Source of the DNA: Aulostomus chinensis
Taxonomy: Eukaryota; Chordata; Actinopteri; Syngnathiformes; Aulostomidae
Length of the DNA: 64,000 bases
Assembly (NCBI GenBank): GCA_037954235.1
Contig: JBBMOA010000015.1
Location: forward strand, 2,357,001-2,421,000
Direction: 5' to 3'
Under the pieces are notes generated by a model. The model saw only the letters and a program-made list of their open reading frames with translations. It was not told the DNA's origin and did no database searches. Positions 49,101 to 58,999 of the stretch are shown piece by piece; positions within the stretch are counted from its first letter, which is position 1; each line of letters starts with the position of its first letter. The position numbers and the translations under genes are program-made.

Positions 49101-50334
49101 GCAAACAGCAGGTGTTGCTGTCATAGACCAGAACATGCTGCATACTGCCCACCTCCACAGCCTCGGGCAGGAGGAAGGAGCCGTCTGCATCCTGGAACCC
49201 AGTTGACCCAGTCACACAGTTGATATTTGATAGAAAAGATCCTACCAACCGGGGAAGCCCCTCCTTTGGTTAGAGATCACCGTCGTAGCATCTCTGCACC
49301 GCCATCGAGCATGGAGCCGATGTGACCTGTGACCACTGAAGAGGCTTTGAATTCTGTGCCTCTCCACACTGAAGCCAGGAATAATAATTATTAATAATAA
49401 TTATTATTATTGTTCATAATAATACATGCGCAGCCCATACTGCTATATGCAACTGAAGTAATAAAATGTAGACTTTAGTGTAAAACCGACTGGCTGCTCA
49501 TCTGAAGAGACTTGTCTTTGTTTCTTGGAACTATGGATGTTTAACGATTAAAACAAATGTCCTAAGTGATCAATCAAACTAATTATTGGTACAGTGAGTG
49601 ATCACTAAAATAATCAATGGCTGCAGCCAAACCCAGAAGACTACAAAACAACGTCATGCTGCTGGTGTCATTCTGATCGCAGCGTTTACGTCTTCTGTCT
49701 GAACTGGTTTTTATTTTACCCATCAGCTGACACACGACGTCCATGTTCTTCTTACCATTTTGGCATTTTTAGCTGTGATGATGTGACTCACATTGTAATC
49801 TTGAGTTTCACGGGCATCTGGGGAAACAAACAAACAAACAAACAAGTGAGCAAGTCAAGCGGAACTGAGCAAACAATTCAAATTAACAGGGAGTACAGGG
49901 CGTTTAAGGGAGGAGACTAAAATGAGAGGAGGATGGAATTTATCGTCATTTTCCACTAGAGAATAAAGGTGAAGTCCTGATGCGTTCAATGACAGTATGA
50001 AAATCAAGAACTGAGGCACATGTCAGTGGTTGAATGGTTCTGTTGTAGCGCTTTGGTAGAGGAGAAGCCCAACCCAAACCTGCCGGAGTTAAAAGAAGCT
50101 GAATTGTTTAATTCTGTCTGAAGTTATCAGCACTTCAACTTTAACGACGGAAACAAATTCCTCCGCCTCTCTCCCGGAGCTGAAACTCCGTCGTCACATT
50201 TCCACGACTCGCAGAAGCAGAGGTTTCCTACCGAGCAAACAGAGGAAGTTCGCCTCCGCCAGCCGACACACACGGCGGACCTGGTTGAGGAGGTTGTAGA
50301 GCTCCACTGGTTCACACATCAGGAGCTCCGCCAT
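46144..50334 (-). CDS. styxl1: STYXL1, rhodanese plus pseudophosphatase protein
   Basis: Eight coding exons on the minus strand give 293 residues (human 313): 50334-50232, 49817-49756, 49191-49092, 48856-48723, 48163-48018, 47914-47817, 47346-47234, 46269-46144. The N-terminal half (about 1-133, starting MAELLMCEPVELYNLLNQV) is the rhodanese-like domain. The second half (about 134-293) is a dual-specificity phosphatase fold (YPVEVIAGQLFMGDLKQ, DLKISAVISIS). The catalytic P-loop reads ISRQGRSR where active enzymes have HCxxGxSR, so the nucleophile is Ser228 and the product is a pseudophosphatase, as in mammals. Family members bind rather than dephosphorylate partners. Intron 7 appears to use a GC donor (GAG|GCAAGC), because reading on meets a stop after three codons while the spliced form TLE-DSW matches human TLQ-RSW. 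An X-box lies about 92 bp upstream of the start. tmem120a is next door, as in mammals. Confidence 0.92.
46326..46770 (-). repeat. Composite interspersed repeat (long copy C, MITE-free)
   Basis: Its edges carry GTTAGCTTAGCACAATGGCT on the left and GTGCTAAGCTAATCAG on the right. The core is the reverse complement of copies A and B. It preserves the empty target site of the MITE found in copy A. It lies within the last intron of styxl1. Confidence 0.7.
47055..47175 (+). repeat. Solo terminus of the composite repeat
   Basis: ATTGAGCTAAGCTAACTAGA followed by GAGTCTCAGCTCCC and a GGGTCTCTGACTTCTTGTCT block match the right-hand ends at 26176-26260. Similar solo termini lie at 27530-27640, 38640-38720, 60531-60645 and 63910-63975. 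Confidence 0.6.
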
Positions 50335-50425
50335 GGCAGACAGTCACGTATCAGGAGGCAGCGAAGCGTCTCGCAGGCTAACAAGCTCAGCTAGCCCGCT
50401 TGTCGGGTTGGTTGTGCGTGTCTCT

Positions 50426-50438
50426 GTTGCTAAGCAAC
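50426..50438. promoter_or_regulatory. RFX-type X-box in the styxl1 promoter
   Basis: GTTGCTAAGCAAC, a perfect inverted repeat fitting the RFX X-box, 92-104 bp upstream of the styxl1 ATG. X-boxes at this distance are typical of cilium and flagellum genes. The site also lies in the interval shared with the divergent hepacam gene. Confidence 0.55.
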
Positions 50439-51195
50439 GCCCTGAGACCCCCCCACTGTCGGTTGGTGGTGGAGACGCGGGACCTGACGGTCACGAATAC
50501 TTGGCCTATCTTCAGGAGAGGCTTCTCCTCATCTGATGGAGGGTTAACTACTAGAACCCTGAGCCATCTACCGCTCGGACACAACCCACAGAGGCAGAGT
50601 CAGAGTCCACCGGTGTACGGAAGCCCGTGAGCCACCGCTGGTTCGACCCTTCATCAGCAGCAGAGGAGCCACAGAGGCCAGCAGGGGAGCCTTGGCTCCT
50701 CTTCCAAGAGTCCTGACAATTTTACATGTATGTACAAATCTAAAACATCAATGTCAATAAAAGCACAATAAAAACACAATAAAACACAGCAAGCTTATCA
50801 GGGCAAATCCAGGCCAACATGATGCTCTAAAGAACCGTTGATAAAAGTTAAATAAGGACGGTTTCTGCTTCCAGGAAAACCTGAAGTCCTCGACGCTGTC
50901 AGTGAATGTCCAGCTACCAGCCGGGAGCCCAACCTCTCATTGCCTGTGGCAACTTGTTTATGATCGATCACATTCATGGATCAAGAGGATGAACTGTCTT
51001 TGTTGTTGTTGTTTTGTTTTGTTTTTTCTCCCTTTTTTGTTAATGCACAGACACACACACACTTTTGTCCAGCTGGGCCTGAGAGAACAAGATGTACTCA
51101 GTCGCGGCAGTGCCACGCTGAATGAAGACTGTGTCCTCCGTCCTGCCCACCGGCGACATCATGCTGGCCGACTGGAAGCAAAACAGAGCTTCAAG

Positions 51196-54100
51196 ATGAA
51201 GGCAGAGATCAGGTCTCCTTCAAAAGCCCAAACCATTTCCTGGATTTTATTCCTCTCCTGTCTTAGTTTCTTCACCTCAGGTTTGTCACATTTTCTACTT
51301 CAGAATTTAAGTTTGTTGTGATGTTTCAGATGAATGTCTGAGATTTTGTTCAGGCTGACGCCATGTTTTTAAATGGCTTATCAATGAAATCTGATGACAG
51401 TCATAATCTAGATTCACGCTGGTTCATTTTCAGCAACCGTTTGGCGGAAGATACGAACCATGAGCATTAAAAATAAAGAACTGTAACAACTGGCGCATTT
51501 GCTGTGCCTTTTTTTGAACATGCCAGAGGGTTGGTGGTGATCCAAAAAGCTGCACGCTTGACACACAAATTGTTCAAAATCTGCAGTGTCTTGTGTTGAG
51601 TGTGTTAAAAGCTTGGCGTGACAGGCCACTGCTGAAGATGTACGGTGGGTTTTCACTGCTGTTGGCAAAAACTGCTTTGGACAAACACATCTGACAAATG
51701 ACAGCACGTAACAAAAAGCTGCAGCTTCCTCACCACCCCAGCAACCAAACATTGAACATGTTACAAAGGTGGTTTTTGTTGCATTAGGCTTCATTAGACA
51801 GGGTGGGTGTGCCCACAGGCCATACCAGAGCCAGTGTTTCCCGTTATTCTCAGCTGTGTTGTGTCATCACTGTCCTGCCATTGTTGTGGCGAGCAGCAGA
51901 GTCACTGAGCTGCTCTGTTTCTGCACAGCTAGCATGGCATCTGGACCCCTCCCAAGGCTCTTCATGAACTGCCAAGAAGGATTTAAACAAACAATTGCCA
52001 CTTTTGTTGGTTCATGTTGGCCCATTCCAGTGAGTGACATCTGTTAGCGTGGCAACATGGATCCGTCATGCAAACGGCCTCCAGCGAGCAGCAGGGGTGC
52101 ACAGGGCCTCAGCCCACACCGGCCCTCAGCAGCTGCATCACGGAGCACAACTTTATAATGGGATACTTCATCAAGCTGGAATTTTGCCGTTCAAGTTCTC
52201 ACAAATATGAGTCTTGTGCCCACAAAGACATTTTTTAACCACTGCATCACTTTGTGACTGCAGAATGCGGACAGAGCCAGACACGTATCTGTAGCTCGAA
52301 GCTAACGGTGGCTAAAACATCCAAGCTGTCAAAAGAGGTCTGTTTCCAAACTCTCCAGGTCATCGTTCACTATGATCCACGTCTTCTTTATCCGGCACAC
52401 GACCAATCATCCACAAACATTTTTACTTAAGCTTAAATAAACAAACTAATTGAAGCCAACGTGAGCGAGCGTGCCAGCCGGTGGTGCTTGGCGCTTCAGT
52501 AAATGAGCCACAAATTCATGGCTGGAGTTTGTTTTTAGTTCAACTCTAAGCGTTTCTAGGTTATACTGCACGATGACCTTGAGAGGCGGCAAACAAAAGT
52601 CTTTGGTCAGTTTTTTCAACAACGTCAAAAGTTCGCTCCGGTTTCAAGACACAACTGACATTTGATTAAAGGATCCTTGAACTACCACAGATTCCTGCAG
52701 CGTTTCTGACTGACGCTCCCACCAGGATGTTGCTGCTGTTCTCAGTCTGTGTTGACAAGAACATAACCCAAAACCTCTCCTCCGTGTCTCTCTGCAGGCG
52801 GCGTGCTGGCCGTGAACATGACCATCCCCAACACTTTCATGCGAGGGACAGTGGGCGGGGAGGCCCTCCTGTCTGTCCGTTACACCAGCTTCAGCCTCGA
52901 CCTCCCGGTCATCAAGTGGCAGCTCAAGAGGGAGAAGTCTGTCACTGTTGTCCAGTCGATTGGGACGGACATCATTGGGACGCTGAGGCCTGAGTATCGT
53001 GACCGTATCCTGGTGTTTGAGAACGGGACGCTGCTTCTCCACAACCTCAGGCTGTCCGATAACGGAACGTATGACGTGGAGATCTCCATCACTGACGATA
53101 CTTTCACAGGAGAGGGCAGCATCACACTCACGGTGGACGGTAAGTGGGCACGTTTGTATGCTAACGTCACAGCGATTCTTTTTAGAGTTCCTCCGTCTGT
53201 CCCCGTTTCCACTTAATAGCCTCTATAAGAGGACCTCACTCAGTCCCCTCAAAATGGACCAACAGAGAGGAGGGCCTCCTTGTGTTCACATCGTCAGCTC
53301 ATTTGAGGGAGGACTTAGTTCTCTTTCTGGTCCACTTCAGCTCTGTTTGTTCACATTGGACAACAACAACGCTTCATCCCTGACACACGAACGTCCCCTT
53401 GGAATCAAGCGTTCCTCCTCCTAGCAGCACCAGCGTGGTTCTCAGCTGCCGAGGGAAGGTTCACCTCTCCTCTGTTCTGGCTCTGGGGACGGAGCACAAT
53501 GCCAGATTTTCCCTAAAACTTTGCAAGTTTCTTTTAAGTAAGATCAAGATGCAAACATTGACTATTGTGTGCTGACTGCTCTCCTGGTCTGTTTTGGTCT
53601 CCTTCCATGGAACAGAAGCTATATCCAGGCCCTACATCCACCTGGAGTCTTCATCAGTTCTGGAGCGCAGCGAAAACATAGTCCTCAACTGCTCCCATGA
53701 CAACGGAACCAGGACCTCATACAGGTGGTTAAAAGGTGGAAGGCCGCTGATCAATCAGACGAGGTTTGTGTTGTCACCTGACCAGAAGTGCTTGACCATC
53801 ACGCGGGTGATGATGGCAGACGATGACGTCTACAGCTGCACAGTGGAGAATCCCCTGGGCAACATGACCAGCGTGCCTCTCAGGCTGACCGTCTACAGTA
53901 GGTGGCGCTGCGTTCACCATCAGGATGTTAGCGCATGACCTCACATAGCGACAAAACAGAATCAAGTGGACTCACACGCCTTCACCTGCACAAAGTTGTT
54001 CTTTTAGGGTCTTTTTTAACCCTTGATTTAGTCGCAGAAACAAGCAGCCAAGCCTGATGGCTGTGTGTGACTCCTCCCCTCACCTCTGTTTCGTAACTCT

Positions 54101-55142
54101 CACAGCCGTCAATCAAACAGGCTGGCAAAGACTTCATTGTTACAAATGTACCATTCTGAAGCCCACCTGTTCCACGCGGGGCACTGGGCATGAGTGGGGA
54201 ACACGACCGAACATTTCCTGAATGGATCAAATCTTAGAACAAAGCACAAAAGAGTTCATATGAATAATAAAAAAAAGAAGATTAAATACTTTTTAACTCA
54301 TACTTTTGGTACTTTAAAGAGCCAGTACTCTCTACTTGTACTTGAGTTAAAAGGTTTACCAATCATTGTTTTTCACAAGTATCTGTACTTCAACATCGAG
54401 TACTAATGAACATGTGTACTTTTGGATACATAAAAGAATCAGGTTTGTTGCTGCGAACCAACTGAAGTGAGGTGAAGAGGCTGCTGGGTCCTAGTGCCCC
54501 CTGGTACACCTCCTTACCTGAGAATGTTCTGCTCATTGACTGTAATATGATGTGATCCAACCAGGAAGAAGTTCCCTCTACATCATCCTCTCCACCGGAG
54601 GCATCTTCCTCCTGATCACCTTGGTAACGGTCTGTGCCTGCTGGACGCCCTCCAAAAAGTAAAGGTTCCTCCCATAATAACCACTGAAAAGACCTGAGAG
54701 AAAACAAACGAAAAGTTCTTGACATTAATGCTTCTTTTTTTGTCTGTGTTAAGACCAAAACATCTAACGAGAAAGCCCCTCTTCAGATTCCATGATCACC
54801 GCTCGTCAATCTGTCACTCAGGTACTCGACCTGCCGGGCTAATAATCCTGACATCATTCAAAAAACGGATTCACGAGCGATGAAGCTTGGATGTGTTAAC
54901 AGGCCAGTGTTTGCTCCGCAGACGATGAGCTTCCAAAAATGACGGCGTATAACGGAAAGAATGCGGTGACATCACTGTACATCCTGCAGCAAAAGGTAAC
55001 CTGCCAATCACCCACCAGCGATTGGGTTGACGTCATAATGAGGGACCAGTGTTTTATAAAGAACGACACCTAGTGGTGAAGTTAGAGAATGCAACCACTC
55101 ACCTCACCCCTCCCTCAGGTACATCTACAGTAGCCTGCAGGG

Positions 55143-55185
<43 letters not shown>

Positions 55186-55526
55186 TTTAAAACAGAAGCA
55201 AAAGCGGTCCTTACATTTGCTTTTCTGCTTTTAGGACATAAACACTTATATTCTCCTCACCAGGGGAGCCATAAGAAGCTGTTATCAGGCCTTTTCTGTC
55301 TTTTAATGGTACAAATACTATTTTTGCTGAGAAAATGTTGTTCAAAACACGTTCAGACAATGGGGTTTGGGACGTTTTGCAGGATCCCTCCATGGACGAC
55401 TCTTCCAGCAACGGTGTCAGATCCCCTGGTCCTCGTAGCCCCCCGCGCTACGCCAGCTCCCCAAACTACAATTCTCTTACGAGGTCCACTGGCCGCCCCG
55501 CCCACTTCCCCCAGAGGTACACCTGA
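51196..55526 (+). CDS. hepacam: HEPACAM/GlialCAM-type immunoglobulin cell adhesion molecule
   Basis: Seven coding exons give 362 residues (human HEPACAM 416): 51196-51280, 52798-53139, 53616-53897, 54565-54658, 54754-54821, 54922-54995, 55383-55526, all GT-AG. The start MKAEIRSPSKAQ opens a signal peptide (SWILFLSCLSFFTSG). Exon 2 encodes a V-type Ig domain without the usual cysteine pair, as in human HEPACAM (VIKWQLKREKSVTVVQSIGT, then RDRILVFENGTLLL). Exon 3 encodes a C2 domain with Cys in VLNCSHDNG and YSCTVENP. Exon 4 encodes the membrane helix (SSLYIILSTGGIFLLITLVT). The tail ends in a Ser/Pro-rich stretch and is shorter than in human. At least six N-glycosylation sequons are present. 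The family mediates glial adhesion and, in mammals, escorts MLC1 and ClC-2 at astrocyte junctions. Exon 5 is the least certain. Which teleost paralogue this is cannot be told. Confidence 0.92.
55146..55183. repeat. (TG)n microsatellite in hepacam intron 6
   Basis: TG run of about 19 units, 200 bp before the last hepacam exon. About 75 bp earlier is ACACCTAGTGGTG, a motif like those beside the CA-linked repeats. Confidence 0.95.
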
Positions 55527-55645
55527 AGGTTTGAGATTCCCTCCAGGTTGATGCGAGAGCAACATCAGACCCACTGACGGATGATGGACGGAGACTCCTG
55601 CACACCCGTCTGGGCCTTAACCGCCTGTTCATGTGTTTGTATCTA

Positions 55646-55651
55646 AATAAA
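55646..55651 (+). terminator. Polyadenylation signal of hepacam
   Basis: AATAAA 120 bp after the hepacam stop codon, followed by a T-rich stretch. Confidence 0.75.
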
Positions 55652-55659
55652 ATTGAGTC

Positions 55660-56928
55660 GTTTCAATCATCGGTTGCTTTTAGGGTTTGAACGAACGCGG
55701 ACACGCGGTGACGCCTTGGTTTCCCTCAGGTGGGTGCTTGGTACCTGACTGCACGTCTGTTGGTGGTCCTGATATTTGTCCGACTCTGAAGCAGCACACA
55801 GATTTTTAAAGTTAAACTGTTTAGAAATATATTTTAGAATTCAAATAACTCTGTTATTTATGCAATATTTTGTTAAGTCACTCAAATTAAAACCAGCTAT
55901 TTTAAAAGTTTTATGTAAAAATCATTTATTCATATATTTTTTGATAAACAGCGTTATTGAGTTAACTGGTGACGAGGGACAGAACCCGAGAACACAAATT
56001 AACACGGATATTAAAAGGGACATCTTGCACATAATTATTATTTTTTAATTTGAGAGAAAACTTATGGATGTAAATAGCTTCAGGGTCTGACAGTTATTGT
56101 TTGTGTAATTCCACAAAAATAATTGTGATGTGGGAGGAGTTTTCAGGTATCTGTACTTAACCATCTCATTTTAACGCAATTATCTATACTTTGTACACAA
56201 TATTTTAAAAACAGGTGTGTTTCTTTGGTTTTACCTTCCGAACATCAAGCTTGACATCACGTTGCACAAGTCATCCGCATCTAAACTTCCTGTTTCCGCT
56301 TAACAAGATGTGACGTGTTGATTGTTATATTTCATGTTTCGTTGCAAATTTTGGAAACTGACTTTCACACTGGAGTAAAGTTAAACTTCATTTTTCTCTG
56401 AATACTGTGATTTATATTATATTACATTATTCCTCTTGTACATTTTAGAGCCTGAAGTTTTCCACTTCTACTGGAGCGAAGTTGAATCAGTACTTTGATT
56501 CTTTGTACTTCTACTGAGGTCAAACCTGCCAGCAGCTCCTCTCGGTTCGCCTCCTTCTGTGTTGCGTCCTGCTGGTTTTGTTCTACCAGGGGGTTCAGCT
56601 GTGGCAGGTCAGGGGGAGACGGTTTGGGTTTTATATAAACTTTAATAAAATGTGAAATTTAAAGAATCCCTTTTTTCGTGTTTATTTTCACATTCATTTA
56701 AATTTTAGCATTGTGATCTTAGTTCATTCACTGATGTGCTGGACCAAACAATTACATCAGTTTAGGGGGGGCTGACATCAGGCGAGAGGCGGGGTTCAAC
56801 CCGGACGGGGCGCCGGTCCGTCGCAGTGCCATCAAGAAAACTATCCAAAAATTGTATCATTCCAAAAAAAACAAAATTCTCCACAACAGTGAAAGAATAT
56901 GAAGGTGGTCTCTTACGATTTGAGCACT
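55660..56928. other. Intergenic stretch without recognised gene
   Basis: AT-rich DNA. At 56780-56828 there is a GGACGGGGCGCCGGTCCGTC block resembling part of the common fish LINE tail. No exon is seen. Confidence 0.45.
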
Positions 56929-57000
56929 TCCTCGTTAGTATAGTGGACAGTATCTCCGCCTGTCACGCGGAAGACCGGGGTTCGATTCCCCGACGGGGAG
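56929..57000 (+). tRNA. tRNA-Asp (GTC)
   Basis: A 72-nt cloverleaf without CCA. The acceptor TCCTCGT pairs with ACGGGGA (one T-G pair) and the discriminator is G. The D-arm region is TAGTATAGTGGACAG (A box) and the B box is GGTTCGATTCC. The anticodon loop CTGTCAC gives GTC for aspartate. A T-run (TTTTT) follows within about 12 bases. It is identical over its length to the minus-strand gene at 58905-58976. Confidence 0.96.
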
Positions 57001-57203
57001 TTAAAAAGTTTTTAAGACTCTGAGGGCGTTTGTCGTCAGCAGGAGAACCTCCAACACGTTCCCACTGCTGTGCTTTTTACACAGGAGCGACTCACCATGT
57101 CACGGTTCGAACTGACCTTCGTCTTTCCGAACGCTCTGTAGGTTCTGCTGCCTGGACGATCAGTAAAAAACAAACATAACCAAACTAACAACGTCATAAT
57201 TAA

Positions 57204-57258
57204 CGTCGGGGAATCCAAACGTCACAGGCGGAGACACTATCCAGTACACTAACAATCA
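57204..57258 (-). pseudogene. Decayed tRNA-Asp copy
   Basis: On the minus strand GTTAGTGTACTGGATAGTGT and CTCCGCCTGTGACG, then GGATTCCCCGACG, follow the tRNA-Asp sequence. About 15-18 bases covering the 3' anticodon stem and part of the T arm are missing, and several changes break the D and acceptor stems. Confidence 0.7.
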
Positions 57259-58658
57259 GGGGTGAAATATTCACGGTGGGAACGGAGTTCCGTTAAAATA
57301 AGAGGGGGGGGCTGTCACAATCCAATATTAAATAAAGAAAACGACGTCTGACGGCAGTTTAAAACAGAACGCGCAGCGCTACCGAGTTGCTGGGCTTGGT
57401 TCGCGCTCATGTGACGTCACAGCGCGCCCACATACACAATGAATGGACTTCCCCCGCGCAGCCTGCGCCTTGCGCGTTCAGTGTGAAACCGCCTTGACAC
57501 GGAGTCGTGACCATGAGCGCGTCTCCGCATGCGAGGCGTTTCTGGTTGGCTGACAGACGGACACGTGGGTCACGGTTCGAGCATTGTTAGTTCTGATTGG
57601 TTAAAACCACACAGTTCTGCTTCCACGGAACGAAAAAAAGAGAAAGAAAACAAAACAGAGGGCAAAATCAAATTAGTGATTGTTGCTGAAGTGTCGTGTC
57701 ATCACTGTAAACTGGTATTGGTGATCTGTTTTTTCATGGCCGCCTGTTCCTTGTTGTTAGCACTGTCGTGGGCGGCGGCGCGCACCCTTTGGACGTGCGC
57801 TTTTTTTAACGCACGCCCAAAAGGCGCGCATACAGTTCCGACAAGACTTTTAAGCCGCTCTAACCCCTGCTAACAACGAAGCATGTAGTAAAGCATGTGA
57901 CCAGGCCACGCACTCACAGTTGCTGATGGTTGTTGTCTCTGTACCTGTGGTTCCAGAGCGGAAAGCGAGTCCTGAGCCTCACCTGCAGCCGCACCGTCTC
58001 ATCCACCTACCAATGATCTACCTCGCTCAACGTCACGTTTGACCACCTTGTCAGCTGTTTAAATCATTTTTTCTTAGGCGGTAGGTGGCGGTCATGCAAC
58101 GAACATGCCATTAAACCACATAGAAGAAGAAGGAGTAGAAGAAGAAGTTGGCCGAATGCCACCTGTTAATGGTCAGTGGCGCCAAAACTAGCCAACTCCA
58201 TGATTTGATTCTTATTTTAAGTGTTATTGTGAAGTCCTGTTTAGATCAACAGTTGGTAGCAGACAGTCTGAACACAGCCACTATCTCAGAAAGGTATGGA
58301 GTCAATTCAGAAAATTGATTTAAGCGGCTGACCGGCGTCTTCCGCCGACGAACTTCGATCGGCAATCGTCTTGTCGAGCCTTACACCCGTGACGTATTTC
58401 TGGTCGGAAAAAATATCGAGAGCGAAAAAACATCCCGAAGCGAGCGAGCTTGTGAGTTAGAAGAGAGAGCGAGCGGCGCCACCGCCTCACAACTGCGCTC
58501 TGTCACGATTTACACGCTGAGACAAAACTTTAATTGCCACAAGACAATTTTTGACCTCTCAATGTTATGTTTTTTATGCCCTCAATTCCTGATCCTGTGC
58601 TCCTTTAGTTTGCATTTGCGCTCTCATGATTTTGAGGGCTTTCTGACTCCATTGTTTT
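57259..58658. other. Between tRNA copies: repeat-rich, CpG-dense DNA
   Basis: 57360-57560 resembles fish MITE sequence (CpG-rich, with GCGCGTTCAGTGTGAAAC). 57778-57829 can fold into an imperfect hairpin. 58080-58150 (GTAGGTGGCGGTCATGCAAC, then GCCATTAAACCACATAG and GAAGAAGAAGG) resembles a widespread interspersed repeat. 58320-58500 is CpG-dense and unassigned. Confidence 0.45.
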
Positions 58659-58702
58659 CGCCTTTTACGCGGAAGACCGGGATTCGATTCCCCGACAGAG
58701 AG
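58659..58702 (+). pseudogene. tRNA-Asp 3'-half fragment
   Basis: ACGCGGAAGACCGGGATTCG followed by ATTCCCCGACAGAGAG matches the 3' half of tRNA-Asp from the anticodon loop (here TTTTAC, so the anticodon is lost) to the discriminator. The 5' half is absent. Confidence 0.75.
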
Positions 58703-58904
58703 TTCCTTTAGGATGATGTTATTTTTACGTCATTTGGTTTCTATGGAGCCGCTGACTGATCGTCCAGGCAACAGAATGTACGGAGGCCTCGAAAAGTTGG
58801 ACAAGTTTCAACTTTGACATGTTTAGTTGCTTCTATATAAAAGCACCACATAGTGAAGGGACCTGCAAGTGAGGAACACCCACAGAGACTCAACAAAAAG
58901 AGAC

Positions 58905-58976
58905 CTCCCCGTCGGGGAATCGAACCCCGGTCTTCCGCGTGACAGGCGGAGATACTGTCCACTATACTAACGAGGA
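58905..58976 (-). tRNA. tRNA-Asp (GTC), second copy
   Basis: Minus-strand 72-nt gene with the same sequence as 56929-57000, followed by GTCTC and TTTTTG as a Pol III terminator. The flanks differ from those of the first copy, so the identity is confined to the gene. Confidence 0.96.
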
Positions 58977-58999
58977 CTGATCTATACGTGATGAGTGAA

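Noticed and set aside
50902..51195. Longer N-terminus for hepacam from the in-frame ATG at 50902
   Set aside because: It would place about 98 residues of unrelated sequence before a proper signal peptide. The ATG at 51196 is in register with known family starts.
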